In this document: positions 1 through 10,402 of the stretch, piece after piece
Layout: each line of letters opens with the position of its first letter
How positions within the stretch are numbered: the first letter of the stretch is position 1
NCBI GenBank assembly: GCA_964412845.1
Contig: CAYPQM010000063.1
Coordinates: forward strand, 1-35,866
Reading direction: 5' to 3'
DNA: 35,866 nt
Source of the DNA: JAWWPY01 sp964412845
Lineage (GTDB): Bacteria > Actinomycetota > Actinomycetes > Streptosporangiales > Streptosporangiaceae
Translations under genes and position numbers: made by a program
The notes under the pieces: generated by a model
What the model was told of the DNA's origin: nothing
The model's database searches: none
Seen by the model: the letters and a program-made list of their open reading frames with translations, nothing else

Positions 1-822
1 GCCGTCCGAGCGTGGGGGCGCCTTGGTTACCCGAGGCGCGCGCTGCGCCTGCATGCGACGGCGCAGATCCTGACGCAGCGGCACGGCGGCGAAGTTCCAT
101 CGTCGGTGGATGCCCTGATCGCCCTGCCCGGGATCGGCTCCTACACGGCCGCGGCGGTGGGCAGCTTCGCGTTCGGCCAACGGCAGGCGGTACTGGATAC
201 GAACGTGCGTCGGGTCCTCGCCCGCCTGTTCAACGGACTGGAGCGGCCGCCTGCCAGCCCGTCCGCCGCCGAGGCACGGCTGGCCGCCGCATTGCTTCCG
301 GCCCAGCCGGACCGGGCGGCACGCTGGTCGGTGGCGGTCATGGAACTCGGCGCCCTGGTGTGCAGCGCCAGCCGGCCAGACTGCGCCAGTTGCCCGGTGG
401 CCCGGTCCTGCGCCTGGCGGCTGGCCGGCCGCCCGGCGGCCGTAGAAGGACGCCGGGCGACCCAGTCCTACGACGGCACGGACCGGCAATGCCGGGGCCG
501 CCTGCTCGCGGTTCTCCGGGAGGCGGCCGGCCCCGTGCCCGCTCCGCGGCTGGATGCCGTCTGGCCGGACCCGCTGCAGCGGGCCCGAGCCCTGGACAGC
601 CTGGTCGCCGACGGGCTCATCGACCCGCTGCCCGACGGCACGTTCGGTCTCCCGGGCGAAAACGGCGCCCCAGGCGACACCGGACCAGGGGGCGAACCGG
701 AGCCCGAGGTACCTGCGGCCCGGCCGGCCGAACCCCGCCCGACAAACCCCCGCCCGACAAAACCCCAGCCAACAAAACAGAGCCTGGCCGGGGCGACCCC
801 CGGCCAGGCTCTGTCACGCTGA
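1..822 (+). CDS. mutY: A/G-specific adenine glycosylase MutY (5' truncated by window edge)
   Basis: Base-excision repair glycosylase that removes adenine mispaired with 8-oxoguanine. The reading frame is open from base 1, so the N-terminus lies outside the window. Visible family marks are the helix-hairpin-helix LPGIGSYTAAAV (about bases 124-159), the catalytic Asp in VLDTNVRRVL (about 190-219), and the [4Fe-4S] ligands CSASRPDCASCPVARSC with C-x6-C-x2-C-x5-C spacing (about 361-411). The C-terminal NUDIX-like 8-oxoG recognition domain seems absent or very reduced. After the cluster there are only about 130 residues, ending in a Pro/Thr/Lys-rich low-complexity tail. The gene converges on clpC, and its last codons lie inside a perfect hairpin. 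The family call is firm; the tail is unusual but could be a real short form. Confidence 0.93.
   Translation, partial: AVRAWGRLGYPRRALRLHATAQILTQRHGGEVPSSVDALIALPGIGSYTAAAVGSFAFGQRQAVLDTNVRRVLARLFNGLERPPASPSAAEARLAAALLPAQPDRAARWSVAVMELGALVCSASRPDCASCPVARSCAWRLAGRPAAVEGRRATQSYDGTDRQCRGRLLAVLREAAGPVPAPRLDAVWPDPLQRARALDSLVADGLIDPLPDGTFGLPGENGAPGDTGPGGEPEPEVPAARPAEPRPTNPRPTKPQPTKQSLAGATPGQALSR
778..813. terminator. Perfect 16-bp stem, 4-nt loop between mutY and clpC
   Basis: Bases 778-793 pair exactly with 798-813, leaving a 4-base loop (CGAC). The hairpin sits inside the last codons of mutY and 25 bases from the clpC stop, so it can act as a terminator for both converging transcripts. There is no long U tract, which is usual for high-GC actinobacteria. 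Confidence 0.75.
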
Positions 823-837
823 CAGCGTCCCGCTGAC

Positions 838-3387
<2,550 letters not shown>

Positions 3388-3749
3388 CTCGTCGCTCCTC
3401 ACAGAGCGGTTGGGGGGGCCCAGATGTCCGGATGTCCCGGGGCCCATCCCTTCCGCATGTTAGCCCGCGTGCCGGACGACGCGTCGCGCGATATGCCGCA
3501 CATGAAGAAAACGTTCCCCGGCAGGAGGGCGTTCATCCCATCCAACTCCGGTCAGGGGGGAAGGTGTTCCCCAGTACGCCGGAAGCGAACGCCGGCCTGC
3601 CGCTCAACGAGGCGGCGGACACGCAGGCACGGCGATCCCCGGAGCTCCCCACGACATGCCACAGGGCCCGCACACGTCGCGCGAGACCGGCCATAAGAAC
3701 CAGAATAGCCAGTGCGTCGCGAGCCGCCTGCGGGCCCTGCGCTGAAGAT
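3388..3749. other. Intergenic region clpC / lsr2
   Basis: About 360 bases with no convincing gene. It holds the clpC leader with a Shine-Dalgarno next to the start, a TAACAT hexamer (minus strand, near 3458-3463) that could be a -10 box, and a structured inverted repeat just 3' of lsr2 (listed separately). Open frames here are GC-rich shadows without ribosome-binding sites. Confidence 0.5.
3663..3738 (-). terminator. Long inverted repeat 3' of lsr2, candidate terminator
   Basis: AGGGCCCGCA at 3663-3672 is the exact reverse complement of TGCGGGCCCT at 3729-3738. The interior contains GTCGCG-type sequence that may extend the structure. It starts 12 bases after the lsr2 stop. The spacing is long for a simple terminator, so the call is tentative. 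Confidence 0.35.
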
Positions 3750-4082
3750 CTAGTGAGCGGCGTCATACTCCGTGATGATCGTGGCCGGAATGCGGCCCCG
3801 CTCGCTGACCTTGTAACCGCGCTGCTTCGCCCATGCCCTAATTTCTGAGCTGCGCTCACGGCCGGGACCCGTCCTGGGGCGACGACGGCGGCCTGCGCCG
3901 CTAGCCCTGCGTGCATGGTCGGTATACGGCCCGAACTTCTCACGAAGTTCCTTAGCGTGCGGCGAGCACACGTCGATCTCGTAGGCAGTTCCGTCAAAGG
4001 AGAACGAAACCGTCTCGGTACCCTCGACCTCACCGTCGTGAGGAAGGTCGCAGACGACCGTCACCTTCACCTTCTGAGCCAT
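3750..4082 (-). CDS. lsr2: Lsr2 nucleoid-associated protein / xenogeneic silencer
   Basis: H-NS-like actinobacterial DNA-bridging protein that binds AT-rich DNA and silences acquired genes. It has 110 residues, the normal length. The N-terminal dimerisation domain starts MAQKVKVTVVCDLP, continues through TVSFSFDGTAYEIDVC, and is followed by a basic linker (GAGRRRRPRTGPGR). The C-terminal DNA-binding domain is SSEIRAWAKQRGYKVSERGR, with the RGR minor-groove hook, ending IPATIITEYDAAH. ATG 4082 is the conserved start and has a GGAAGGG about 12 bases upstream. The adjacent promoter region is the most AT-rich spot in this part of the window, which fits possible autoregulation (inference). Confidence 0.97.
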   Translation of the reverse strand: MAQKVKVTVVCDLPHDGEVEGTETVSFSFDGTAYEIDVCSPHAKELREKFGPYTDHARRASGAGRRRRPRTGPGRERSSEIRAWAKQRGYKVSERGRIPATIITEYDAAH

Positions 4083-4125
4083 GGGAGCCAGCCCTTCCAC
4101 TGGAGCATGTTTATTAGGTTGCAAA

Positions 4126-4153
4126 CATATACCAGGACAGTTGCGTTTGCCAA
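4126..4153 (-). promoter_or_regulatory. Candidate lsr2 promoter in an AT-rich patch
   Basis: On the minus strand, TTGGCA (4148-4153) and TATATG (4126-4131) are separated by 16 bases and lie about 45 bases upstream of the lsr2 start. The surrounding 4105-4160 is markedly AT-rich for this genome, as expected for a sigma-A promoter and for Lsr2 binding. Confidence 0.5.
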
Positions 4154-4317
4154 TTCGTACCACCGGAATCGAAGTGTGAGTTCAGTCCCGGCAAGGCAAG
4201 GCAGACTACACGGAAGATTGCTGTAACTCTGCGTAATCACGCACGGATAGGCCGCCATCAATCGGGCATGCCGATCTATCGCGTTCTACAAGAGAGCGGA
4301 GTTCCCGCAGAAGGCTG

Positions 4318-4524
4318 CTAGCCGTCACCACGATCGGACGGCGTGGCCGACGGTGAACGCCCGTGATCCTGAATCCCGCTGTCGCCGGAAATATCGACCG
4401 GGCCGTCCTCATCTCCGCCAGACTGCTTCGGCGACATCTGCCGGCGCAGGAAGAGCCCCACTCCGATCAGGAACGCCACGCACACAACCAACGGCGGGGT
4501 CAGTGCCGCCAGGTCCGCGAGCAT
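4318..4524 (-). CDS. Small single-pass membrane protein
   Basis: 68 residues of unknown function. The start is well supported: AAAGGAG lies 6 bases before ATG 4524. Residues about 3-28 form one hydrophobic helix (ALTPPLVVCVAFLIGVGLFL) followed by RRQ. A polar, Asp/Ser/Gly-rich tail of about 40 residues follows, presumably cytoplasmic by the positive-inside rule. No catalytic motif is visible. It lies between lsr2 and the divergent PHP-helicase gene. Its short tail is low complexity, so I cannot assign a role. Confidence 0.7.
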   Translation of the reverse strand: MLADLAALTPPLVVCVAFLIGVGLFLRRQMSPKQSGGDEDGPVDISGDSGIQDHGRSPSATPSDRGDG

Positions 4525-4830
4525 GGCTCACTCCTTTCCGCCGATCCACCGCTCATCCAGTTCATCCAGTTCACTGGGCGTCGGGATCTTCCGGTCACCG
4601 TGATCCGGTTAACAGCGGCGCCCGCTTTGCACCGCGGCACGCCGGGGCCGACTTATGCATTCTTACCCATGGCCAAAGCGGCCGCGGCGACACCCCGGTC
4701 TTAGCGACCCTGAGCAGCGTCAGCGAAGGGCGTCCGCAGCGCCCGGCGTCATGGCAGGATCGGACCGGCACTCGCGGGCCTGACGCCGATCCGCCGCCGC
4801 GGGCCTTGGCCGAACGCGACAGCGCAAGAT
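4525..4830. other. Divergent intergenic region (small membrane protein / PHP-helicase)
   Basis: About 300 bases between divergent genes. It contains the Shine-Dalgarno of the small membrane protein and a short tandem duplication of TTCATCCAG near 4552-4570. The rest shows no recognisable gene, and I see no strong promoter hexamers for the helicase gene. Confidence 0.4.
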
Positions 4831-7800
4831 GTGGCACAGAAAGCGGACAGTGACGGCATGTTCCACGCCGACCTGCACATCCACTCCCGGTTTTCCCGTG
4901 CCTGCAGCAAAACGTGTGACATCCCTTCCCTCGCCTGGTGGGCACTGCGCAAGGGGATCACCGTTGTCGGGACGGGTGATTTCACCCACCCGGCGTGGGC
5001 GCAGGAACTGCGCGAGACCCTCGTTCCCGCCGAACCAGGGCTGCTGCGGTTGCGCCCAGACCTGGCGGCGCAACTGCGGCGCACCGCACCGGCCAGCTGC
5101 GGCCAGCAGGTGCGATTCATGCTGTCGTCGGAAATATCCACCATCTACCGTGGCGGCGAGCGGACCAGAAAGGTGCACCATCTGCTCTACGCACCGACCT
5201 TCGAGGCCGCGGACCGGATCACCGCGGCGCTGGCGGCCATCGGGAACCTCGCGTCCGATGGCCGCCCCATCCTCGGGCTCGATTCGCGCCACCTGCTGGA
5301 AATCACGCTCAGCGCGGGCCCTGGCTGTTATCTGGTGCCCGCGCACATCTGGACACCCTGGTTCGCGGTGCTCGGCTCCAAGTCCGGGTTCGACGCCGTC
5401 GCGGACTGCTACGGCGATCTCGCGGAGCACGTGTTCGCAGTCGAAACAGGGCTGTCCTCCGATCCGCCAATGAACTGGATGTGCTCCTCTCTTGACCGCT
5501 ACCGGCTGGTGAGCAACTCGGACGCACATTCGCCGCCGATGGTCGGCCGCGAGGCGACGACGCTGCACACGGAACTCGACTACTTCGCGATAGAACAAGC
5601 CCTGCGTACCGGGGCCGGGCTGGCCGGGACGATCAATTTCTTTCCCGAGGGCGGCCGCTACCACGTGGACGGGCACCGCAAATGCGGGATCCGTTTCGAG
5701 CCCAGCCAGACCAAGGAGCATGGCGGGACCTGCCCGGAATGCGGCAAACCGCTGACTATCGGCGTACTGCACCGGGTCACCGAACTCGCTGACCGGCCCG
5801 CCGGTTACCGGCCGGACGGAGCGCCCGGCAGCACTAACGTGGTCTCGCTGCCGGAGATCGTCGGTGAGATCCTTTCCACCGGCGCCAAGAGCAAGAAGGT
5901 CAGCGCCGAAGTGACCAGGCTGGTGGCCGCGCTGGGCCCGGAACTGACGATCCTGGTTGAAACGCCGGTCGCCGAGATTAACCGGGCTGGCGGCAGCCTG
6001 GTCGCCGAAGCCGTGGCCAGGCTGCGCCGCGGCGAGGTAATCAAGGACCCCGGTTACGACGGCGAGTACGGGTCGGTCCGCCTGTTCCGCCCCCGCGAAC
6101 TGGACGCGGCTGGCGCCCTCTTCGACATTCCGGCCCCGGCGCAGAGCACCGGAACAGATCCAGCCAGCCGGATTTCCCCGGCTTCTCTCGCCGCACCGGC
6201 CGGGGCGGCTGGCGGTCAAGGCGATCCGCCGCAGCAGGGTGAGTTGCGGACGGGAATCGTGCGGCAGGAAAGGCAGAAAGGAATCCGGGCCGGTTCGCTG
6301 CTCGATGGCCTCGACCCGGAGCAGCGCGCCGCGGCCACCGCGGGCGGCCCGTTGATGATCATCGCGGGTCCCGGGACGGGGAAGACGCGGACGCTCACGC
6401 ACCGGATCGCGGTCGCGCCGGGCGGGGCGGCGGCAGAGTCCTGTCTCGCGATCACCTTCACCCGGCGGGCGGCGGAGGAGATGCGGCAGCGACTCGCCGC
6501 CCTGATCCCGCGGCAGGCCCCCCGGCTGACCGTGACCACCTTTCACGGGCTCGGCCTGATGATCCTGCGGGAACAGCCTGGGCGGGCTGGGTTGTCCGCA
6601 GATTTCGCCGTCGCCGACGAGAAGGCCCGGCAGGCGGTGGCCGCGGAACTCGCCGGATCACCGCGATCGGGCCAGGCGCTGCTCGCTGAGGCCGCCGCTG
6701 ACCCGGCCCGGGGTGCGGAGTTCAGGAAGGCGCTCACGGCCCGGGACATGGTGGACTTCGACGGTCTGGTCGAACTGCCGGTAACGCTGCTTCGCGACGA
6801 CCCGGCCCTGGCCGCGGCGCTGCGCGGCCGCTGGCCGCAGATCAGCGTCGACGAGTACCAGGATATTGACGCTACGCAGTACGCCCTGCTCCGGCTGCTG
6901 AGCGCCGGCCCAGCCGGGGACGGCGCGGGGCTGACCGTGATCGGGGATCCCGATCAGTCGATCTACGGGTTCCGCGGCGCCGATGTCGGGTTCTTCCTGC
7001 GCTTCAGCGAAGACTATCCAGCGGCGACGATACTGCGCCTGACGAGGAACTACCGGTCAAGCCCCGCCATCGTCGCCGGGGCGGTGCAGGCCATCGCGCC
7101 GACCAGCCTCGTGCCCGGCCGGGTGCTGCGTGCGGTGCCCGGCCGGGCGCCCTCGGCCGCGGACCATGATCAACTAGAATCCGCGGCCCCCCGGCCCGGG
7201 ACTCGGCCACGATCATGGAACTCCGGGCCGGCCAGGGCGATTACCTTCCATGAGGCCGCTGATGAGCAGGGTGAGGCGGCCTGGATCGCGGCGGCCATCG
7301 ACCGCCTGCTCGGTGGCTCGTCATTCCACTCTCTGGACAGCGGCCGGGCGGACGGGCATGGCCACGATGGGATCAGTCTCGCCGACATCGCCGTGCTGTA
7401 CCGGACCGATGCCCAGTCGGGCCCGCTGGGTCAGGCACTGACCCGGGCCGGCCTGCCGTTCCAGAAGCGCACGCACGACCTGCTGGAGCGCAGGACCGGC
7501 GTTCCCGAGATCGTCCGCGAGATGCGCCTGCTCGCCGGGAGCAGCGGGATCCCGGATGGCGGGCCGAGCGGCGGTCGGCCACCGGGGACAGGCGGCGGTG
7601 GGACGAGCGCGGCTGACCGGCTGAGAGCCGGGGTGGGCCGGCTCGCCTCCCGCGCGACCGGTGCCGCCGCCGTGGACGTCCGGGCCGCAGGAGAGGTGCT
7701 GGCGCCGCTGGCCCGCCGCTGCGGCGATGACACGCAGCGATTCCTCACCGAGATCTCGCTCGGGGCTGAAGTGGACGCGCTCGACCCGCGGGCCGACGCG

Positions 7801-8124
7801 ATCACCCTGCTGACGCTGCATGCCGCCAAGGGCCTGGAGTTCGGTGTGGTGTTCCTGGCCGGGTGCGAGAAGGACCTGCTGCCCTTGTGGCTGCCGGGCG
7901 CGGGCGGGCCTGACCGGGCCGAGGAGTGGCGGCTGCTGTTCGTCGGCATGACCAGGGCCCGCACGCACCTCCTGCTGACCTGCGCGGCCCAGCGCAGGCG
8001 ACGCGGGGCCACAGTGCCAGCGGGGCCATCACCGTTCGTGGCCGCGATCGACCCGGCGCTGCTGGACCGGTCAGCACCGGCACGCCCCCGGCGGCCGGCG
8101 GCACGGCAGCTCCGCCTCCTCTGA
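4831..8124 (+). CDS. EndoQ-like PHP endonuclease fused to UvrD/Rep helicase
   Basis: 1097 residues with two modules. Residues about 10-430 match the TIGR00375/EndoQ PHP family, which nicks DNA 5' of deaminated bases. Visible are ADLHIHSRFS (H16, H18), GTGDFTHP (D50, H53), SSEIS (E101), KVHHL, VPAHIWTPW and SNSDAH as metal ligands. The zinc segment KCGIRF...CPECGKPLTIGVLHR (about 284-310) follows. After an Ala/Gly/Pro linker, an SF1A helicase starts near residue 490. Its motifs are AGPGTGKT (I), ITFTRRAAEEM (Ia), TTFHGLGL, DEYQD at 674-678 (II), GDPDQSIYGFRGAD (III), LTRNYRSS (IV), TLHAAKGLEF (V) and LLFVGMTRAR (VI). All motifs look intact. GTG 4831 is the longest start; ATG 4858 (MFHADLH) is an equally plausible alternative, and neither has a strong Shine-Dalgarno. 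Coupled nicking and unwinding in deaminated-base repair is inference. Confidence 0.9.
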   Translation: MAQKADSDGMFHADLHIHSRFSRACSKTCDIPSLAWWALRKGITVVGTGDFTHPAWAQELRETLVPAEPGLLRLRPDLAAQLRRTAPASCGQQVRFMLSSEISTIYRGGERTRKVHHLLYAPTFEAADRITAALAAIGNLASDGRPILGLDSRHLLEITLSAGPGCYLVPAHIWTPWFAVLGSKSGFDAVADCYGDLAEHVFAVETGLSSDPPMNWMCSSLDRYRLVSNSDAHSPPMVGREATTLHTELDYFAIEQALRTGAGLAGTINFFPEGGRYHVDGHRKCGIRFEPSQTKEHGGTCPECGKPLTIGVLHRVTELADRPAGYRPDGAPGSTNVVSLPEIVGEILSTGAKSKKVSAEVTRLVAALGPELTILVETPVAEINRAGGSLVAEAVARLRRGEVIKDPGYDGEYGSVRLFRPRELDAAGALFDIPAPAQSTGTDPASRISPASLAAPAGAAGGQGDPPQQGELRTGIVRQERQKGIRAGSLLDGLDPEQRAAATAGGPLMIIAGPGTGKTRTLTHRIAVAPGGAAAESCLAITFTRRAAEEMRQRLAALIPRQAPRLTVTTFHGLGLMILREQPGRAGLSADFAVADEKARQAVAAELAGSPRSGQALLAEAAADPARGAEFRKALTARDMVDFDGLVELPVTLLRDDPALAAALRGRWPQISVDEYQDIDATQYALLRLLSAGPAGDGAGLTVIGDPDQSIYGFRGADVGFFLRFSEDYPAATILRLTRNYRSSPAIVAGAVQAIAPTSLVPGRVLRAVPGRAPSAADHDQLESAAPRPGTRPRSWNSGPARAITFHEAADEQGEAAWIAAAIDRLLGGSSFHSLDSGRADGHGHDGISLADIAVLYRTDAQSGPLGQALTRAGLPFQKRTHDLLERRTGVPEIVREMRLLAGSSGIPDGGPSGGRPPGTGGGGTSAADRLRAGVGRLASRATGAAAVDVRAAGEVLAPLARRCGDDTQRFLTEISLGAEVDALDPRADAITLLTLHAAKGLEFGVVFLAGCEKDLLPLWLPGAGGPDRAEEWRLLFVGMTRARTHLLLTCAAQRRRRGATVPAGPSPFVAAIDPALLDRSAPARPRRPAARQLRLL
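7164..7218. repeat. Inverted repeat inside the helicase gene
   Basis: CCATGATC (7164-7171) and GATCATGG (7211-7218) are exact inverted copies 39 bases apart, flanking a very GC-rich core. They encode a low-complexity stretch around helicase residues 777-797 that does not look like conserved helicase sequence. It may be a small palindromic element tolerated in frame. Confidence 0.35.
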
Positions 8125-8148
8125 GTGCCTGGGTGCGGCAGCATCCGC

Positions 8149-8652
8149 TCACAAATGCAGCAGCATCCGCGTGTTGCCCAGGGTGTTCGGCTTCACCCGG
8201 TCGAGATCGAGAAACTCGGCGACGCCCTCGTCGTAGGACCGCAGCAGTTCCGCGTACACCGCCGGAGCGACCGGGGTGCCTTCGATCTCCGCGAACCCGT
8301 GGCGGGCGAAGAACCGCACCGCGAAGGTCAGCACGAAGACCCGGCGCACCCCGAGGTCACGGGCACTGTCGAGCAACGCCCCCACCAGCCGGTGGCCAAC
8401 GCCCTGAGCCTGGCAGCTCTCGTGCACCGCGATGGTCCGGATCTCGGCGAGATCCTCCCAGATCACATGGAGCGCGCCGCAGCCGACCACCGTTTCGTCG
8501 GTGGTTCGCTCGGCGACCCAGAACTCCTGGACGTCCTCATACAGGGTGACGGTGGCCTTATCCAGCAGGCGGCCCGTCGCGACGTTATCGCCGACCAAGC
8601 TGCCTATCGCGCGGACATCCCTGGTGCGGGCCCGCCTGACCGTGTAGTCCAT
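8149..8652 (-). CDS. argA: Amino-acid N-acetyltransferase (N-acetylglutamate synthase, Rv2747 type)
   Basis: GNAT-fold enzyme of 167 residues, predicted to acetylate glutamate with acetyl-CoA as the first step of arginine synthesis. The sequence follows the short mycobacterial NAGS Rv2747 closely: VRRARTRDV at the N-terminus, VTLYEDVQEFWVAE, VVGCGALHVIWEDLAEIRT, then the acetyl-CoA loop QAQGVGHRLV, and VFVLTFAVRFFARHGF. The end is YDEGVAEFLDLDRVKPNTLGNTRMLL. I chose ATG 8652 because AGGG sits about 9 bases upstream; a GTG three codons earlier is possible. Its stop faces the helicase stop with 24 bases between (convergent). It is separate from any other arg gene here. Confidence 0.87.
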   Translation of the reverse strand: MDYTVRRARTRDVRAIGSLVGDNVATGRLLDKATVTLYEDVQEFWVAERTTDETVVGCGALHVIWEDLAEIRTIAVHESCQAQGVGHRLVGALLDSARDLGVRRVFVLTFAVRFFARHGFAEIEGTPVAPAVYAELLRSYDEGVAEFLDLDRVKPNTLGNTRMLLHL

Positions 8653-9077
8653 CGCCCGCACACCCTAACGGGTGCGCACCGGCCGGGCGGCACAACCAGG
8701 CCCGCGCACCGGGGACGGTTCACAATCCGTGGCCCTGGCCGGCGGCTTTCTTCCGTACGCAGCGTTACCGGACAACCACGAATTGCCTTGAAGGGCTCCA
8801 CGCGCTTGATTACCGCACATCACATGCAGATCACATACTCACGCATCGGCCCAGAATCTGCCTGCTGAGCTGGGAAAACATAATCCCCCGGTTGACCGGC
8901 GGGGTCGCGGCAGACGCGATGGCCGATTGTATACACGGCCGTCGCCGAGCCAATCAGGGCAGCCGTCACATACCCGTAAGGTTAAAGATTCCGCAGTTCA
9001 CCCCACCACGTGCCGCCCGTTCCATTAATGTCCGACGCGGTTACCGTGCCACGCCCACCCCCCAGGGCGACCCGCAC
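8653..9077. other. Divergent intergenic region argA / riboswitch
   Basis: About 425 bases without a convincing gene. It must hold the argA promoter (leftward) and the promoter of the riboswitch transcript (rightward). It is less GC-rich around 8800-8880 and 8920-9040, but I cannot pick clear -10/-35 pairs. Confidence 0.4.
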
Positions 9078-9230
9078 GACCCGCCGAGTTTCTGATGCGC
9101 AGCCAGCGTCTCAGGGAGCCGGGGACCCAGGTGTTCCCGGGGTGAATCCGCAGGGAGCGGCCCGTCCAGGCTGCGCCACGCGGTAGGGCTCCTCCGGCCC
9201 GAACCCGTCAGCTAACCCGGTAGGCGGGCT
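9078..9230 (+). promoter_or_regulatory. Cyclic di-AMP riboswitch (ydaO/yuaA type)
   Basis: The leader of the NlpC/P60 gene carries the conserved ydaO blocks. CCGCCGAG (near 9081) opens the element. GGGGACCCAGGTGTTCCCGG followed by GGTGAATCCGCAGG (about 9121-9156) forms the first core, and GTAGGGCTCC, then CCCGTCAGCTAACCCGGTAGGC (about 9183-9225), the second. The ends pair: CCCGCC at 9080-9085 with GGCGGG at 9223-9228 gives P1. In actinobacteria this class commonly sits before cell-wall hydrolases, where c-di-AMP binding generally turns expression off. The ribosome-binding site follows P1 by only a few bases, so control could be at translation as well as transcription. Confidence 0.9.
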
Positions 9231-9245
9231 AGGAGAGGAGACTAC

Positions 9246-10298
9246 GTGGAGCGCTTGCCCCTAGGCAGGCATGCAGCGAGTGGCGCACGGTGGGCTCGCA
9301 CCCGCAATCGCCGAGGGCATCTCTGGCCGCGGGCGGCCATGCTGGCTGGCGCGGCCACGCTGGCCAGTCTCGTGCTGCCCGGCGCGGTAGGCAACGCCGC
9401 AACCGGTGACCCGCAGCCCAGCCTCAACAGCCTGGTCGCCCAGGCAAAGCAGCTGTCTGAGCAGATCAACACGCTGAGCGAGCAGTACGACGGGCTGCGC
9501 GTCCAGCTCAATGAGGCCAAGGCGGAGACGAAGATCGCCCAGGCCACCTACCTGATGGACGCGAAGCGACTTGGCGCCGGCCAGGCCGCCGTCGGCCAGC
9601 TCGCCGCTGAAAGCTACATGACCGGCGGCTTCGGCACTCCTCTCCAGGTTCTGACCTCAAGCAACGGGCAGACCCTGATGAGCCGCGCCGCCATCATGCA
9701 GCAACTCCAGCTCGAGAATGGCGACAAGGTCAACGCGCTGTCCACGGCTGAGGCGGCGGCCCGCCGGGCACACGAGACAGCGGTTCAGCAGACCAAGCGG
9801 GTGACCGCCCTGGCGGCCAAGATGGCTGGGAAGACCAAGGCCATCCAGGCCAAGGTCAACACACTGAACAGCAAGGCGTTCTCGCAGGCCATGGCCATCT
9901 TCAACCGGACTGGCCAGTACCCCAACGTGAACATCCCGACCGCCAACACGGTCGGGGCCGAGGCCCTGCGCTACGCGCTGACCCGGCGTGGTGACCCCTA
10001 CGTGTGGGGTGCCGCCGGGCCAAGTTCGTTCGACTGCTCGGGCCTGGTGTTGTGGTCCTACGCACAAGTGGGCATCAGCCTTCCGCACTACACCGGCGAC
10101 CAGTGGAATCAGGGCGAGCACATTTCGCGGAGCCAGCTCCAGCCTGGTGACCTCGTGTTCTTCTACCAGGACCTGGGCCACGTCGGCATGTACATCGGCG
10201 GCGGGCTGATGGTTGACGCGCCCGACTTCGGTGAGGACGTGATGGTCCAGGCCATCGACTGGAGCGTCTACGCGGGAGCCGTTCGCATCGTCGCCTGA
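9246..10298 (+). CDS. Secreted NlpC/P60 peptidoglycan endopeptidase (RipA-like)
   Basis: 350 residues. GTG 9246 follows a strong GGAGAGGAG at 9232-9240. The long basic N-region and hydrophobic segment (about 31-50, AAMLAGAATLASLVLPGAV) form a signal peptide, with likely cleavage near GNA-AT (49-53). Residues about 57-215 are a Gln/Ala-rich coiled coil, as in RipA/CwlO-type hydrolases, where it controls or positions the enzyme. The C-terminal NlpC/P60 domain (about 235-350) has catalytic Cys264 in SFDCSGLV and His312 in DLGHVGMYIG. The third catalytic position lies in MVDAPDFGED. It likely cuts stem peptides of peptidoglycan outside the cell during growth or division. The upstream riboswitch ties it to turgor/cell-wall signalling by c-di-AMP. 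Confidence 0.93.
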   Translation: MERLPLGRHAASGARWARTRNRRGHLWPRAAMLAGAATLASLVLPGAVGNAATGDPQPSLNSLVAQAKQLSEQINTLSEQYDGLRVQLNEAKAETKIAQATYLMDAKRLGAGQAAVGQLAAESYMTGGFGTPLQVLTSSNGQTLMSRAAIMQQLQLENGDKVNALSTAEAAARRAHETAVQQTKRVTALAAKMAGKTKAIQAKVNTLNSKAFSQAMAIFNRTGQYPNVNIPTANTVGAEALRYALTRRGDPYVWGAAGPSSFDCSGLVLWSYAQVGISLPHYTGDQWNQGEHISRSQLQPGDLVFFYQDLGHVGMYIGGGLMVDAPDFGEDVMVQAIDWSVYAGAVRIVA

Positions 10299-10329
10299 CG
10301 GCGCCGCGCAGCACACGGTGCCGCCGCAG

Positions 10330-10379
10330 CAAGCACGGGGGGACCGCACCGTAACTCGGTCGCGGTCCCCCCGTGCTTG
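10330..10379. terminator. 18-bp perfect hairpin after the NlpC/P60 gene
   Basis: Bases 10330-10347 pair exactly with 10362-10379 around a 14-base loop. It lies 32 bases after the NlpC/P60 stop, between two converging genes, so it can stop transcription from both sides. Confidence 0.85.
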
Positions 10380-10402
10380 TTGTCAGTTCTCAGCCCAGCG
10401 GG

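Noticed and set aside
3470..3500. ClgR-like operator upstream of clpC
   Set aside because: GCG/CGC words are present but without the expected spacing; such words are common by chance at this GC content.
4552..4570. Tandem TTCATCCAG as an operator or CRISPR-like repeat
   Set aside because: Only two short copies, no spacer structure, no cas genes anywhere.
4720..6546. 608-codon open frame on the minus strand
   Set aside because: Antisense to the PHP domain, Arg/Gly/Pro-rich, no ribosome-binding site; a shadow of third-position GC bias.
7321..8144. Overlapping minus-strand frames of 215-237 codons
   Set aside because: They mirror the helicase C-terminus; the helicase motifs fix the coding strand.
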